This document shows positions 1 to 6,615 of a stretch of DNA of 9,436 bases, piece after piece. The first letter of the stretch is position 1; each line of letters starts with the position of its first letter. Both the position numbers and the translations under genes were made by a program. The DNA is from Candidatus Hydrothermota bacterium (GTDB lineage: Bacteria; Hydrothermota; Hydrothermia; UBA1063): assembly GCA_003644895.1 (NCBI GenBank), contig QNDO01000052.1:1-9436 (forward strand), written 5' to 3'. The notes beneath the pieces were generated by a model. That model saw only the letters and a list, made by a program, of their open reading frames with translations, made no database searches and had not been told where the DNA came from.

Positions 1-350
1 GTATAGATCCCTTCTGGCAGAGTAATATCGAATTTATCTATAGAAAAATTCCCTTTTTGTTTACTTGTTTGATTCCACTCTTTGATAACCGGCTCGGTGA
101 GCTTACCACCATTAACTTCTATTTTAACTTTAAAAGAACGAATACTATCCCTTTCTTTGAGGGTATTTAAATTAACAAGATAATAAATCTCACAATATGT
201 AAGGGAATCGGATCTTAAAAATCTTGCATAGTCAAGATAAAATTCAACATCTCCTCTGCTCTTTGTGATATATGCAGGGTGAATAACTTCACTTTTACCG
301 GGTCCTGAGAAGCTCGTCAAGAATGTAACGAGGAGGATAAACAAGTTCAT
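1..350 (-). CDS. Secreted GWxTD-like protein, N-terminal part (runs off the left edge)
   Basis: An open frame of 116 codons begins at ATG 350-348 and has no stop before the window edge, so only the N-terminus is visible. It starts with a short hydrophobic export signal (MNLFILLVTFLTSFSGPGKS, residues 1-20). The mature start around residues 35-78 (EFYLDYARF..., then CEIYYLVNLNTL and FKVKIEV) resembles the N-terminal beta-rich region of GWxTD proteins, and it parallels residues 21-65 of the upstream neighbour in spacing and pattern. I infer a paralogue of that neighbour; the diagnostic C-terminal GWxTD motif would lie outside the window. The start overlaps the upstream gene by 56 nt in another frame. 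Candidate ribosome binding sites are AAGGGG at 366-361 and GGAG at 357-354. It is the last visible gene of the ileS operon. Molecular function is unknown. Confidence 0.75.
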   Translation of the reverse strand, partial: MNLFILLVTFLTSFSGPGKSEVIHPAYITKSRGDVEFYLDYARFLRSDSLTYCEIYYLVNLNTLKERDSIRSFKVKIEVNGGKLTEPVIKEWNQTSKQKGNFSIDKFDITLPEGIY

Positions 351-1446
351 AGTCTCCAACCCCCTTTTTATCCATAAAAATAAATTTATAGTTTAAATTA
401 TAATAATACCAGATTTCATAGGCTGGAGCCTCCAGATCGAAGGGGTGCCGTTCAATTTCGTCTGGGGGACCAAGCTTGATATAAACTATTCCTCTATCTG
501 ATTTATATCCAGGTTTCAGGCCTGAAGAAAAGTGCTCATCGGCATATTCCACTCTTCTCCAGAACTCTTCTTCAAATTCATTCTGTGGAGTCTCAGGAGT
601 GGGGTCCCGTCTCTTCCAGAAGTTTCTCCAAACTCTTTCCAGTTCTTTACCCTGGGCTTTTTTCAATGAATCAAGTTCCTTGTAACTAGCTATATAAGAC
701 AATACTGCAAGAATTTCCTTGTAATACCGACCTTTAAGTGTACCAAAACCGATCTTATAGAATATCAATTCCCTTTGTTCTGAATTTTTCACAGATAATG
801 TATAAGAACCAGGCTCATACTCTGTAATGGGTATCACCAAGAGGTTGTCCCCTTTCTCCAGCACTTCCCTCCACTCTTTGAGGTCCTTGCCTCTATCATC
901 TTCTATTTTAAGGCTGAAGGTATCAGTCTCTCCATTGTTGTAAATGTAAACCCCAAAGATAGAATCCTTAATAAAAATAGACTCTACCTTCCTGATTCCC
1001 TTTTTGTAGTTCTCGGGATTTACCGGAATGGGGTCACTAATAAGAGCTGGGGCTTTCCTTTTAATTTTTTTCTCTATTATTATGCCGCCCCTTTTATTCT
1101 TAACCGTGATATTCACTTTATATTCATCCTCTCGGGGGAGAATAAATCCGATGGACTTTGAATACCACACATGTTTTTTAGTCTCTTTATACGAAGGCAC
1201 TGTATAAATGTAATCCCAGTAATTACCATAGAGAAGTTCCCCATCTTTCCCAAAAACTTCCACATCTATTTCTATGGAGGCTTCGAAGCTTTCCACCTCT
1301 GTTTTTTTAAAGATCATATCCTGGGCATTATAGGAAAGGTAAAGGAGAGCCTTGACAGAATCCTGCCGGGGGATAAGGTAAAAACTCACCTCAGACTTTT
1401 TAGCATGAGGAAAAAATGAAAGAAGAATCAGAATGAGAGGCCACAT
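295..1446 (-). CDS. GWxTD domain-containing exported protein
   Basis: This 383-residue protein has a short N-terminal hydrophobic segment (residues 1-13, MWPLILILLSFFP) consistent with an export signal, then beta-rich domains (about 20-235). A helical linker (240-275) leads to a C-terminal GWxTD-type module. Visible motifs are FWKRRDPTPETPQNE (276-290), a variant GYKSD in place of GWxTD (313-317), RGIVYIKLGPPDEI (318-331), YEIWYYY (343-349) and FIFMDKKG...YELVYP (355-371). The family is named for its motif and has no established biochemical function; members occur mainly in FCB-group and acidobacterial genomes. The Trp-to-Tyr and Thr-to-Ser changes are conservative. The start ATG lies 1 nt after the yceD stop, with AAGG at 1456-1453 as a plausible binding site, so translation is likely coupled. 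The next gene begins inside its last 56 nt. Family assignment is confident; role is not. Confidence 0.85.
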   Translation of the reverse strand: MWPLILILLSFFPHAKKSEVSFYLIPRQDSVKALLYLSYNAQDMIFKKTEVESFEASIEIDVEVFGKDGELLYGNYWDYIYTVPSYKETKKHVWYSKSIGFILPREDEYKVNITVKNKRGGIIIEKKIKRKAPALISDPIPVNPENYKKGIRKVESIFIKDSIFGVYIYNNGETDTFSLKIEDDRGKDLKEWREVLEKGDNLLVIPITEYEPGSYTLSVKNSEQRELIFYKIGFGTLKGRYYKEILAVLSYIASYKELDSLKKAQGKELERVWRNFWKRRDPTPETPQNEFEEEFWRRVEYADEHFSSGLKPGYKSDRGIVYIKLGPPDEIERHPFDLEAPAYEIWYYYNLNYKFIFMDKKGVGDYELVYPPRYILDELLRTR

Positions 1447-1447
1447 G

Positions 1448-1975
1448 TTACGCCTTGCTTATTTTCTTTTTTATTTCAAGCAATTTACTCCATCTCGGAT
1501 CTATTGTTACTTGCTCATGATGGCACTTCATCTTGTTCAGATTCACCCCACAAACAGGACACAATCCTTTACAGTCTGGTTTACATAGGGGTTTCATCGG
1601 GTATACCAGAATGACCATATCCCGGATCAATGGAGTAACATCTATCTCATCAGTAGCGTAAAAGAGAGTATAAATATCTTCGTCCTTGAGACTCTTCTCG
1701 GCTTTAACCTCTTCTTTACCAGCCTTAAGGTAGAAAGTAGCTTCTTCATGAAAGCTTCTCTCAAAATGTTCCAGACAGCGTGAGCACTGCATCTTTAAAG
1801 TAAAGTCCGCTTCCAGAGAGAGTTTAACCTTCCCCCTCCATTTTTCGATTACAATGTGCGCATTCAGTTGTCCAATCAACGAAAATTCAAGTCCTTTAAG
1901 ATCGAGAGTATTTTCATTATACTTTTCAAAATACTCTGTTTTTCCTTCTTTCAGGTCCAGTATATTTATTTTCAT
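1448..1975 (-). CDS. yceD: YceD/DUF177 family protein (23S rRNA accumulation factor-like)
   Basis: A 175-residue YceD/DUF177 protein. The family's cysteine pairs are present: CSRC at residues 64-67 in the middle, and a C-terminal cluster C131, C135, C139, C142 (CKPDCKGLCPVCG), probably metal-binding. Between them is the acidic stretch ending in the typical DEIDVTPLIRDMVILVYPMKPLC (about 109-131; residues 109-120 and 121-131 are the two halves). In other bacteria YceD is linked to 23S rRNA accumulation and is usually encoded just before rpmF (ribosomal protein L32). Here rpmF is absent: the next gene follows after one base and encodes a GWxTD protein. The ATG overlaps the ileS stop in an ATGA arrangement (1975-1972), with GGAGG at 1990-1986 inside ileS, indicating translational coupling. 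The protein is soluble with no signal peptide. Confidence 0.9.
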   Translation of the reverse strand: MKINILDLKEGKTEYFEKYNENTLDLKGLEFSLIGQLNAHIVIEKWRGKVKLSLEADFTLKMQCSRCLEHFERSFHEEATFYLKAGKEEVKAEKSLKDEDIYTLFYATDEIDVTPLIRDMVILVYPMKPLCKPDCKGLCPVCGVNLNKMKCHHEQVTIDPRWSKLLEIKKKISKA

Positions 1976-4758
1976 TTAGATACATCCTCCATGACCTCTA
2001 CGCATTTCGGGCAGAGGTCTGGATACTTTCCATTTTTTCCAACTTCAGGATGCCAAATCCAGCATCTTTGACATTTATTACCCTCTGCATGTCTCACTCC
2101 AACTCTTACAAATTCATCTTCTTCAATATGTGCCACATCTGCCAAGATGTCAAGTTTCACCTGTGACACTATAAAAATTTCTGATAGATAATTTTCAAAT
2201 TTTCTCAATACCTTATCAACCTCCTCATCACGGGCTTCTATAATAAGTTGTGCTTCCAACCTGTCCTGAATGATCTTCTTCTCCTTCCTTGCTTTTTCCA
2301 TAGCTACAAGAACAACATCTCTAACCTTCATAAGAATTTCAAAATCCTTTTTTAGTTCCATGTTAATATATTCATCATGAAGGGATGGCCAGTCGGCAAG
2401 ATAGACACTTTCCTCTCTGGAACCAGGAAGATTTTCCCATGCCTCCTCAACGGTGAAGGAGAGAATTGGATACATGGTTATGAGAAGCTCCTTAAGAACA
2501 TTATAAATCACAGTCTGAGCGGCTTTCCTGCCGGTGGAATTTTTACCCCATGTGTATAATCTATCCTTCAGGATATCAAGATAGAATGAAGAAAGGTCTA
2601 CCACTATGAAATTGAAGAGTGTGTGGTACACCTTGTGGAAATAGTAGTTGCTGTAAAATTCATCCACTTTTTTCTTGGTTTCTTCCCATCTCAAAAGAAT
2701 ATACTTATCCTGAGGGAAGAGGTCATCATAATCAACAGAGTCCTTCTCAGGATCAAAATCATACAGATTCCCCAGCATGAAACGGAAGGTATTTCTGATC
2801 TTCCTGTAAGAGTCCACAATTCTGGCCAGAATCTCTGGCCCTAGTCTGACATCTTCGGTATAATCGCTGTGGGATATCCAGAGTCTCAATACATCTGCTC
2901 CATATTTTGATATAATTTCTTCAGGTTTAATTACATTACCGAGACTCTTGTGCATGGCTCTACCCTGCTCATCCACTACCCATCCGTGAGTGATTACAAC
3001 CTCGTAAGGTGCGGAACCCTTCTGGCCAGCACCCAGCATCAATGATGCATTAAACCACCCTCGATGTTGATCCGACCCTTCCAGATAAACATCGGAGGGC
3101 CACTTTAACCCTCTTTCCTCCGATACAACAATATAAGAAATACCGGAATCAAACCATACATCCAGAATATCATAATCTTTATCAAATTCACTACCCCCAC
3201 ATTTTGGACATTTAAAATCAGATGGGAGAAATTCTTTCACATCATATTTAAGCCATGCATCTGAAGACTCCTCTTTCACTTTGAGCGCAAGATTCCTTAT
3301 AACCTCAGGTGAAAGAATGGTATGCCCGCATTTTTTGCATCTGAGGGAAGGAATATGAACCCCCCAGGTTCTCTGTCTCGAAATTACCCAGTCCGGTCTT
3401 TCTTTAACGGAAGCATATATCCGATTTTCCCCTTCTTCAGGATGCCACCTGACCTTCTTAATCTCCTCCAGAGCCTTTTCCCTTAAACTCTTGTGGTCTA
3501 CTGAAAGAAACCACTGGTGTGTGGCTCTGAAGACAAGGGGCCCTTTACACCTCCAGCAATGGGGATAGCTATGAAGTATTTTAGTAAGATGCACAAACTT
3601 GCCATTTTCTTTTAAAACTTCAACCACCTTGTTGGAAGCCTCTTCTGTATCTAAACCGGTAAAGGGACGAGCTTCTTCTGTAAATCGTCCACCCTCATCT
3701 ACTGGAGAAATAACAGGAAGATTGTATTCTCTTCCCACCTCGAAATCTTCTTTTCCATGGCCTGGGGCAATATGCACAATCCCAGTACCATCTTCGAGAG
3801 TAACAAAATCTGCAAGGATAACAGGAGAAATGCGATCATAAAACGGGTGTTTGAATTCGAGACCTTCGAGTTCTCCTCCCTTGAATTTCTTCACAACCTC
3901 CACATTTTTCCAGCCCAGTAATTCCTTATTAGCTTCCAGCAATCCTTCGGCCAGTAAGAATTTCCCCATCTCCGTTTCTACTACTACATAATCAAAATCA
4001 GGATGCACAGCAAGGGCAACGTTAGATATAATTGTCCAAGGAGTTGTGGTCCAAACAAGTGCATCGAAATCTCCCTTTACAGGTTCCATCCGGAACCATA
4101 GAGAAGGAGACTCCTTATCTTTATATTCAATCTCAGCCATGGCAAGGGTTGTTCTGCACCTGGGACACCAGTGAATCGGCATAAATCCTCTGTACACGTA
4201 TCCTTTTTCCACAAAGTCTGCAAGCACCTCCAGCTCTCTGGCCTCATACCGCCTATCCATGGTAAGATATGGAGAATCCCACTCACCCAGGACACCAAGC
4301 CTACGAAATTCCTCTTTCTGTATATTTACCCATTTTCCAGCAAACTTGCGACACTCTTCTCTGATTTTGATTTTAATTGCGTTATCTTTAAGTTTCTCTG
4401 CTCTTTCATGAAGGTTTTTAAGTTCTTTGTTCTGCTTCATTACCTCCATTTCTATGGGCATACCATGGTTATCCCAACCAGGAATGTAAGGTGCATAATA
4501 CCCTTTGAGGCTTTTATATTTCACAAGTATATCTTTAAGAACTTTATTCAGAGCAGTTCCCAGATGGATATGCCCATTGGAGTACGGCGGACCATCATGA
4601 AGAATGAAGACGGGCCCATTTTTCCTTTTTTCAAGATTTTTAAAATAAATCCTATTCTTTTCCCACCACTCTATTCTCTTCGGTTCCTTCTCTTTAAGAT
4701 TTGCTTTCATTGAGAAGCCGGCATTCGGTAAATTTAATGTATCCTTGTAATTTCGCAT
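1972..4758 (-). CDS. ileS: Isoleucine--tRNA ligase (IleRS), bacterial type with C-terminal zinc finger
   Basis: Class I synthetase that activates isoleucine with ATP and charges tRNA-Ile in the cytoplasm; 928 residues, normal for the bacterial type. Numbered from the chosen start: the HIGH-type signature HIHLG is at 63-67 after GPPYSNG. The CP1 editing domain carries WTTTPWTI and GTGIVHIAPGHGKEDF. Cysteine pairs CWRC, CKKC and CPKC lie in the central region. The KMSKS loop reads AMHKS (601-605). A C-terminal zinc finger has C896, C899, C916 and C919. The start at 4758 is preferred because AGGAGGT lies 6 nt upstream (4771-4765) and the conserved N-terminus (DTLNLPNAGFSMKANL) begins right after it. 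The frame stays open upstream to a TTG at 4854, but that stretch contains a promoter and has no family similarity. First gene of the operon; its stop overlaps the yceD start. Confidence 0.97.
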   Translation of the reverse strand: MRNYKDTLNLPNAGFSMKANLKEKEPKRIEWWEKNRIYFKNLEKRKNGPVFILHDGPPYSNGHIHLGTALNKVLKDILVKYKSLKGYYAPYIPGWDNHGMPIEMEVMKQNKELKNLHERAEKLKDNAIKIKIREECRKFAGKWVNIQKEEFRRLGVLGEWDSPYLTMDRRYEARELEVLADFVEKGYVYRGFMPIHWCPRCRTTLAMAEIEYKDKESPSLWFRMEPVKGDFDALVWTTTPWTIISNVALAVHPDFDYVVVETEMGKFLLAEGLLEANKELLGWKNVEVVKKFKGGELEGLEFKHPFYDRISPVILADFVTLEDGTGIVHIAPGHGKEDFEVGREYNLPVISPVDEGGRFTEEARPFTGLDTEEASNKVVEVLKENGKFVHLTKILHSYPHCWRCKGPLVFRATHQWFLSVDHKSLREKALEEIKKVRWHPEEGENRIYASVKERPDWVISRQRTWGVHIPSLRCKKCGHTILSPEVIRNLALKVKEESSDAWLKYDVKEFLPSDFKCPKCGGSEFDKDYDILDVWFDSGISYIVVSEERGLKWPSDVYLEGSDQHRGWFNASLMLGAGQKGSAPYEVVITHGWVVDEQGRAMHKSLGNVIKPEEIISKYGADVLRLWISHSDYTEDVRLGPEILARIVDSYRKIRNTFRFMLGNLYDFDPEKDSVDYDDLFPQDKYILLRWEETKKKVDEFYSNYYFHKVYHTLFNFIVVDLSSFYLDILKDRLYTWGKNSTGRKAAQTVIYNVLKELLITMYPILSFTVEEAWENLPGSREESVYLADWPSLHDEYINMELKKDFEILMKVRDVVLVAMEKARKEKKIIQDRLEAQLIIEARDEEVDKVLRKFENYLSEIFIVSQVKLDILADVAHIEEDEFVRVGVRHAEGNKCQRCWIWHPEVGKNGKYPDLCPKCVEVMEDVSK

Positions 4759-4764
4759 CACTCT

Positions 4765-4771
4765 ACCTCCT
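4765..4771 (-). promoter_or_regulatory. Shine-Dalgarno site that sets the ileS start
   Basis: AGGAGGT on the minus strand lies 6 nt before ATG 4758-4756. It is the strongest match to the 16S rRNA tail in this leader and decides the start against the 32-codon in-frame extension reaching TTG 4854. A weak 5-bp stem (CTGAA 4788-4784 with TTCAG 4774-4770) just touches its upstream edge; I do not regard that as proven regulation. Confidence 0.85.
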
Positions 4772-4815
4772 GAATCCCCGTATTTCAGAAAAAGATGCCC
4801 TTTTACAATGTAGTA

Positions 4816-4845
4816 AGTATAATGTATTCTCCCACAGACAGTCAA
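4816..4845 (-). promoter_or_regulatory. ileS: Proximal sigma70-like promoter of the ileS operon (P2)
   Basis: On the minus strand, TTGACT (4845-4840) and TATACT (4821-4816) are separated by 18 bp. The expected transcription start is near 4809, giving a leader of about 50 nt before the ileS ATG. This leader is too short for a T-box. It is predicted by sequence match only and lies inside the open frame upstream of the true start, which supports that stretch being non-coding. Confidence 0.55.
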
Positions 4846-4945
4846 AACTCCCAAGATAAAACTCGACTTCTTTACTTAAATATCACAATCCTGTAACTTT
4901 GAGATTTTAATCCTTTTTCTAGATGGTTAACCTCCTTTGACAAGT

Positions 4946-4974
4946 ATTTTAACAGACTAATTGGAGAATGTCAA
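4946..4974 (-). promoter_or_regulatory. ileS: Distal sigma70-like promoter of the ileS operon (P1)
   Basis: On the minus strand, a perfect TTGACA (4974-4969) is followed after exactly 17 bp by TAAAAT (4951-4946), the best promoter match in the window. The expected start near 4939 gives a leader of about 180 nt. The first bases of that RNA carry AAAGGAGG (4938-4931) with no usable start codon at the right distance. I found no T-box antiterminator motif (AGGGTGG-type) in the leader, which was the obvious regulatory element to look for ahead of ileS. Confidence 0.6.
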
Positions 4975-4996
4975 TGGAGAAATACAACTGTATAAA

Positions 4997-5025
4997 TTGA
5001 CTGAACTACAAAATCTTAGTAAAAT
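4997..5025 (+). promoter_or_regulatory. Sigma70-like promoter of the lipoprotein-exchanger unit, probably leaderless
   Basis: TTGACT (4997-5002), a 17-bp spacer and TAAAAT (5020-5025) precede the ATG at 5033 by only 7 nt. A start site 7-8 nt after the -10 element would fall on 5032-5033, at the start codon itself. No Shine-Dalgarno sequence is present in the few bases between. The -35 element lies 22 bp from the oppositely directed -35 of ileS P1, so the two units are transcribed back-to-back. Confidence 0.55.
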
Positions 5026-5032
5026 TATTTTG

Positions 5033-5677
5033 ATGATAAAAAGCTTCAAGTTTTTTTTGCTCTTATTGTTATTTTTCCTCACATTTGTGTCCTGCGAATC
5101 TTCAAAGAATTTTATAGATACGTTACTATCTGATTATTTTCCACTTGAAACAGGAATAAAATGGACTTACGTAGATTCCTCCGAGAATGAAGTTGCAAGG
5201 GAAGTTGTAAGAGACACCATCATTGGGAATGAAAGTGCCTACGTAGTAGAAATGGGAGGAGAAATTGAACTGTGGGGAAAGAATTCTGATGAGCTCTCTT
5301 TCTATGTAAAAAAGATCCTCCACAGAGGTGACTATACTTACACTGCAGAAGAATCATTTGTCCCGGTTTTATATTTACCCCCTCTTGATGGTTACAGCTC
5401 TGAAGATTCAACATTTAAGATATGCCTTCTTCTTGGCGACACGGCTTTCTATTATCGTAAACTTGAAACAGGGATCAAAAAAATAGAAGGAAAAAGATAC
5501 AGATTCCATATGTCACTTTATTACGAAAATATTGGCTTTGAAGATTCCACTACAGAATTTATAGAAAGAACATATATTCTTGCACCAGATACAGGACCAG
5601 TCTATATAAAAGTCCGAAGAGTTGTTAATCAGGACACTACCGTGGAGGAATTCAATTTACTAAAATTTGAGAGGTGA
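5033..5677 (+). CDS. Putative lipoprotein of unknown function
   Basis: This 214-residue protein begins with a classic lipoprotein signal: basic n-region (MIKSFK), a Leu/Phe-rich core (7-18) and a lipobox ending VSC with the acylated cysteine at C21. I therefore expect it to be membrane-anchored and facing the periplasm. The mature part is beta-rich and charged and opens with DYFPLETGIKWTYV (about 33-46), a pattern seen near the mature N-terminus of many uncharacterised lipoproteins. No catalytic motif is recognisable. The frame is open back to a TTG at 4961, but that would put 24 residues ahead of the signal peptide and cross the promoter, so ATG 5033 is chosen. The next gene, an exchanger, begins 1 nt after the stop, which implies a shared transcript and possibly a shared role at the envelope; this link is inference. 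Confidence 0.8.
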   Translation: MIKSFKFFLLLLLFFLTFVSCESSKNFIDTLLSDYFPLETGIKWTYVDSSENEVAREVVRDTIIGNESAYVVEMGGEIELWGKNSDELSFYVKKILHRGDYTYTAEESFVPVLYLPPLDGYSSEDSTFKICLLLGDTAFYYRKLETGIKKIEGKRYRFHMSLYYENIGFEDSTTEFIERTYILAPDTGPVYIKVRRVVNQDTTVEEFNLLKFER

Positions 5678-5678
5678 T

Positions 5679-6605
5679 ATGTTACTGGCAATAATTTCAG
5701 TCATAGGTGGATTTATCCTTATGATTCTGGGAGCCGAGGGCTTCATCAGAGGAGGTAGCGGAATTGCTAAAAGATTTAATATACCGGAATATGTCATTGG
5801 TGCCACCGTCGTTGCCATAGGCACCAGTTTACCAGAGGTTATTTCCTCATCTTACGCAGCATGGCGTGGCTTTTCTGACATTTCAGTGGGAAATGTAGTT
5901 GGTTCTAATTTCTTTAATATGGCCATGATCCTTGGTTTTATTGCCCTTGTGGTTCCCATAACTGTAAAAAGAAATATCTTCCAAAAGGATGTGCCTGTTT
6001 TCCTCGCCTCTGTGTTTATATTGTTCCTCATCAGTTTCGATACAATAATTTCGAGAGTAGAAGGTATAATACTGTTGATCCTGTTCGCAGGATATTTAAT
6101 GTGGATAATTTCTGAAAAAGAAGTACCAGAGGAAGAATTTGTAAAACTGGCTCCAAAAAGCTTGTGGATTGCTGTTTTATATTTAATTGCGGCATCCTTG
6201 TTTTTGTATATTGGGTCCCGTCTTGCCATAGATGGTGCGGTAATTCTGGGTGAAAGGTTAAATATATCCAGATGGATCATAGGGGTTATTATTGTGGCCT
6301 TCGGTACAAGTTTACCGGAATTTACCACATCTATAGTAGCTGCAATCAGAGGGAGAAGGGATATCAGTGTTGGGAATATCCTGGGTTCCAATATTACAAA
6401 TGTATTACTTGTTATCGGAACAGCATCGACGGTCAGACCTCTCTCGGTTTCCAAGACCACCATTCAATTTGATATACCTGTTGTTATTCTTACTTCTCTG
6501 GTACTCTCTTTCATGATTAATGACAAAAAAATCACGAGATTATCGGGGCTTGTTCTTCTTTCTATATTTATACTTTACATCAGAGCAGTTATAGGAATAT
6601 ATTGA
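5679..6605 (+). CDS. Na+/Ca2+ exchanger-family (CaCA, YrbG-like) membrane antiporter
   Basis: Complete 308-residue inner-membrane cation antiporter of the CaCA superfamily. Both inverted alpha-repeats are intact: GTSLPE at 48-53 with GNVVGSN at 71-77, and GTSLPE at 209-214 with GNILGSN at 232-238. The glutamates E53 and E214 match the ion-binding glutamates of the archaeal exchanger NCX_Mj in motif context. About ten hydrophobic segments are visible, split by a charged cytosolic-type loop around 145-160 (SEKEVPEEEF), the usual layout of YrbG-like proteins near this length. Transported ions cannot be settled from sequence; Na+-driven Ca2+ efflux is the default. ATG 5679 is preferred over TTG 5667 because GAGGTGAT (5671-5678) directly precedes it and the first membrane segment starts there. 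It is likely co-transcribed with the lipoprotein 1 nt upstream. Its stop abuts the convergent ompA-like stop. Confidence 0.93.
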   Translation: MLLAIISVIGGFILMILGAEGFIRGGSGIAKRFNIPEYVIGATVVAIGTSLPEVISSSYAAWRGFSDISVGNVVGSNFFNMAMILGFIALVVPITVKRNIFQKDVPVFLASVFILFLISFDTIISRVEGIILLILFAGYLMWIISEKEVPEEEFVKLAPKSLWIAVLYLIAASLFLYIGSRLAIDGAVILGERLNISRWIIGVIIVAFGTSLPEFTTSIVAAIRGRRDISVGNILGSNITNVLLVIGTASTVRPLSVSKTTIQFDIPVVILTSLVLSFMINDKKITRLSGLVLLSIFILYIRAVIGIY

Positions 6606-6615
6606 TTACTGCTCT
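6582..6615. terminator. Inverted repeat across abutting convergent stop codons (possible bidirectional terminator)
   Basis: AGAGCAGT (6582-6589) and ACTGCTCT (6608-6615) form a perfect 8-bp inverted repeat with an 18-nt loop. The centre (about 6598) lies close to the two stop codons, TGA 6603-6605 for the exchanger and TAA 6608-6606 for the OmpA-family gene. Two more pairs can form past a T-T mismatch. Neither strand has a proper U-run after the stem, so this is not a textbook intrinsic terminator. It is the only candidate stop signal for the two converging transcripts, which otherwise share no intergenic space. Confidence 0.35.

Noticed and set aside
4171..4713. 180-codon open frame on the plus strand inside ileS
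   Set aside because: It is antisense to the conserved IleRS N-terminus, has low-complexity hydrophobic content and no recognisable domain.
4770..4788. Hairpin that could hide the ileS ribosome binding site
   Set aside because: The stem is only 5 bp (CTGAA/TTCAG) and touches just the edge of the site; too weak to claim regulation.
4759..4854. N-terminal extension of IleRS to TTG 4854
   Set aside because: The extra 32 residues do not resemble IleRS, cover a promoter, and the strong AGGAGGT site points to ATG 4758.
4759..4939. T-box riboswitch in the ileS leader
   Set aside because: No AGGGTGG-type T-box sequence, specifier stem or terminator/antiterminator pair is visible, and the proximal promoter leaves only about 50 nt of leader.
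4961..5032. TTG 4961 as the lipoprotein start, or an eight-codon frame at ATG 4974
   Set aside because: The extension would bury the lipoprotein signal behind 24 residues, and both lie upstream of or within the best promoter match, with no good -10 further upstream on that strand.
5852..6463. 203-codon open frame on the minus strand inside the exchanger
   Set aside because: It is antisense to strongly conserved CaCA motifs, has no family similarity and no ribosome site; an open frame opposite a membrane-protein gene is common.
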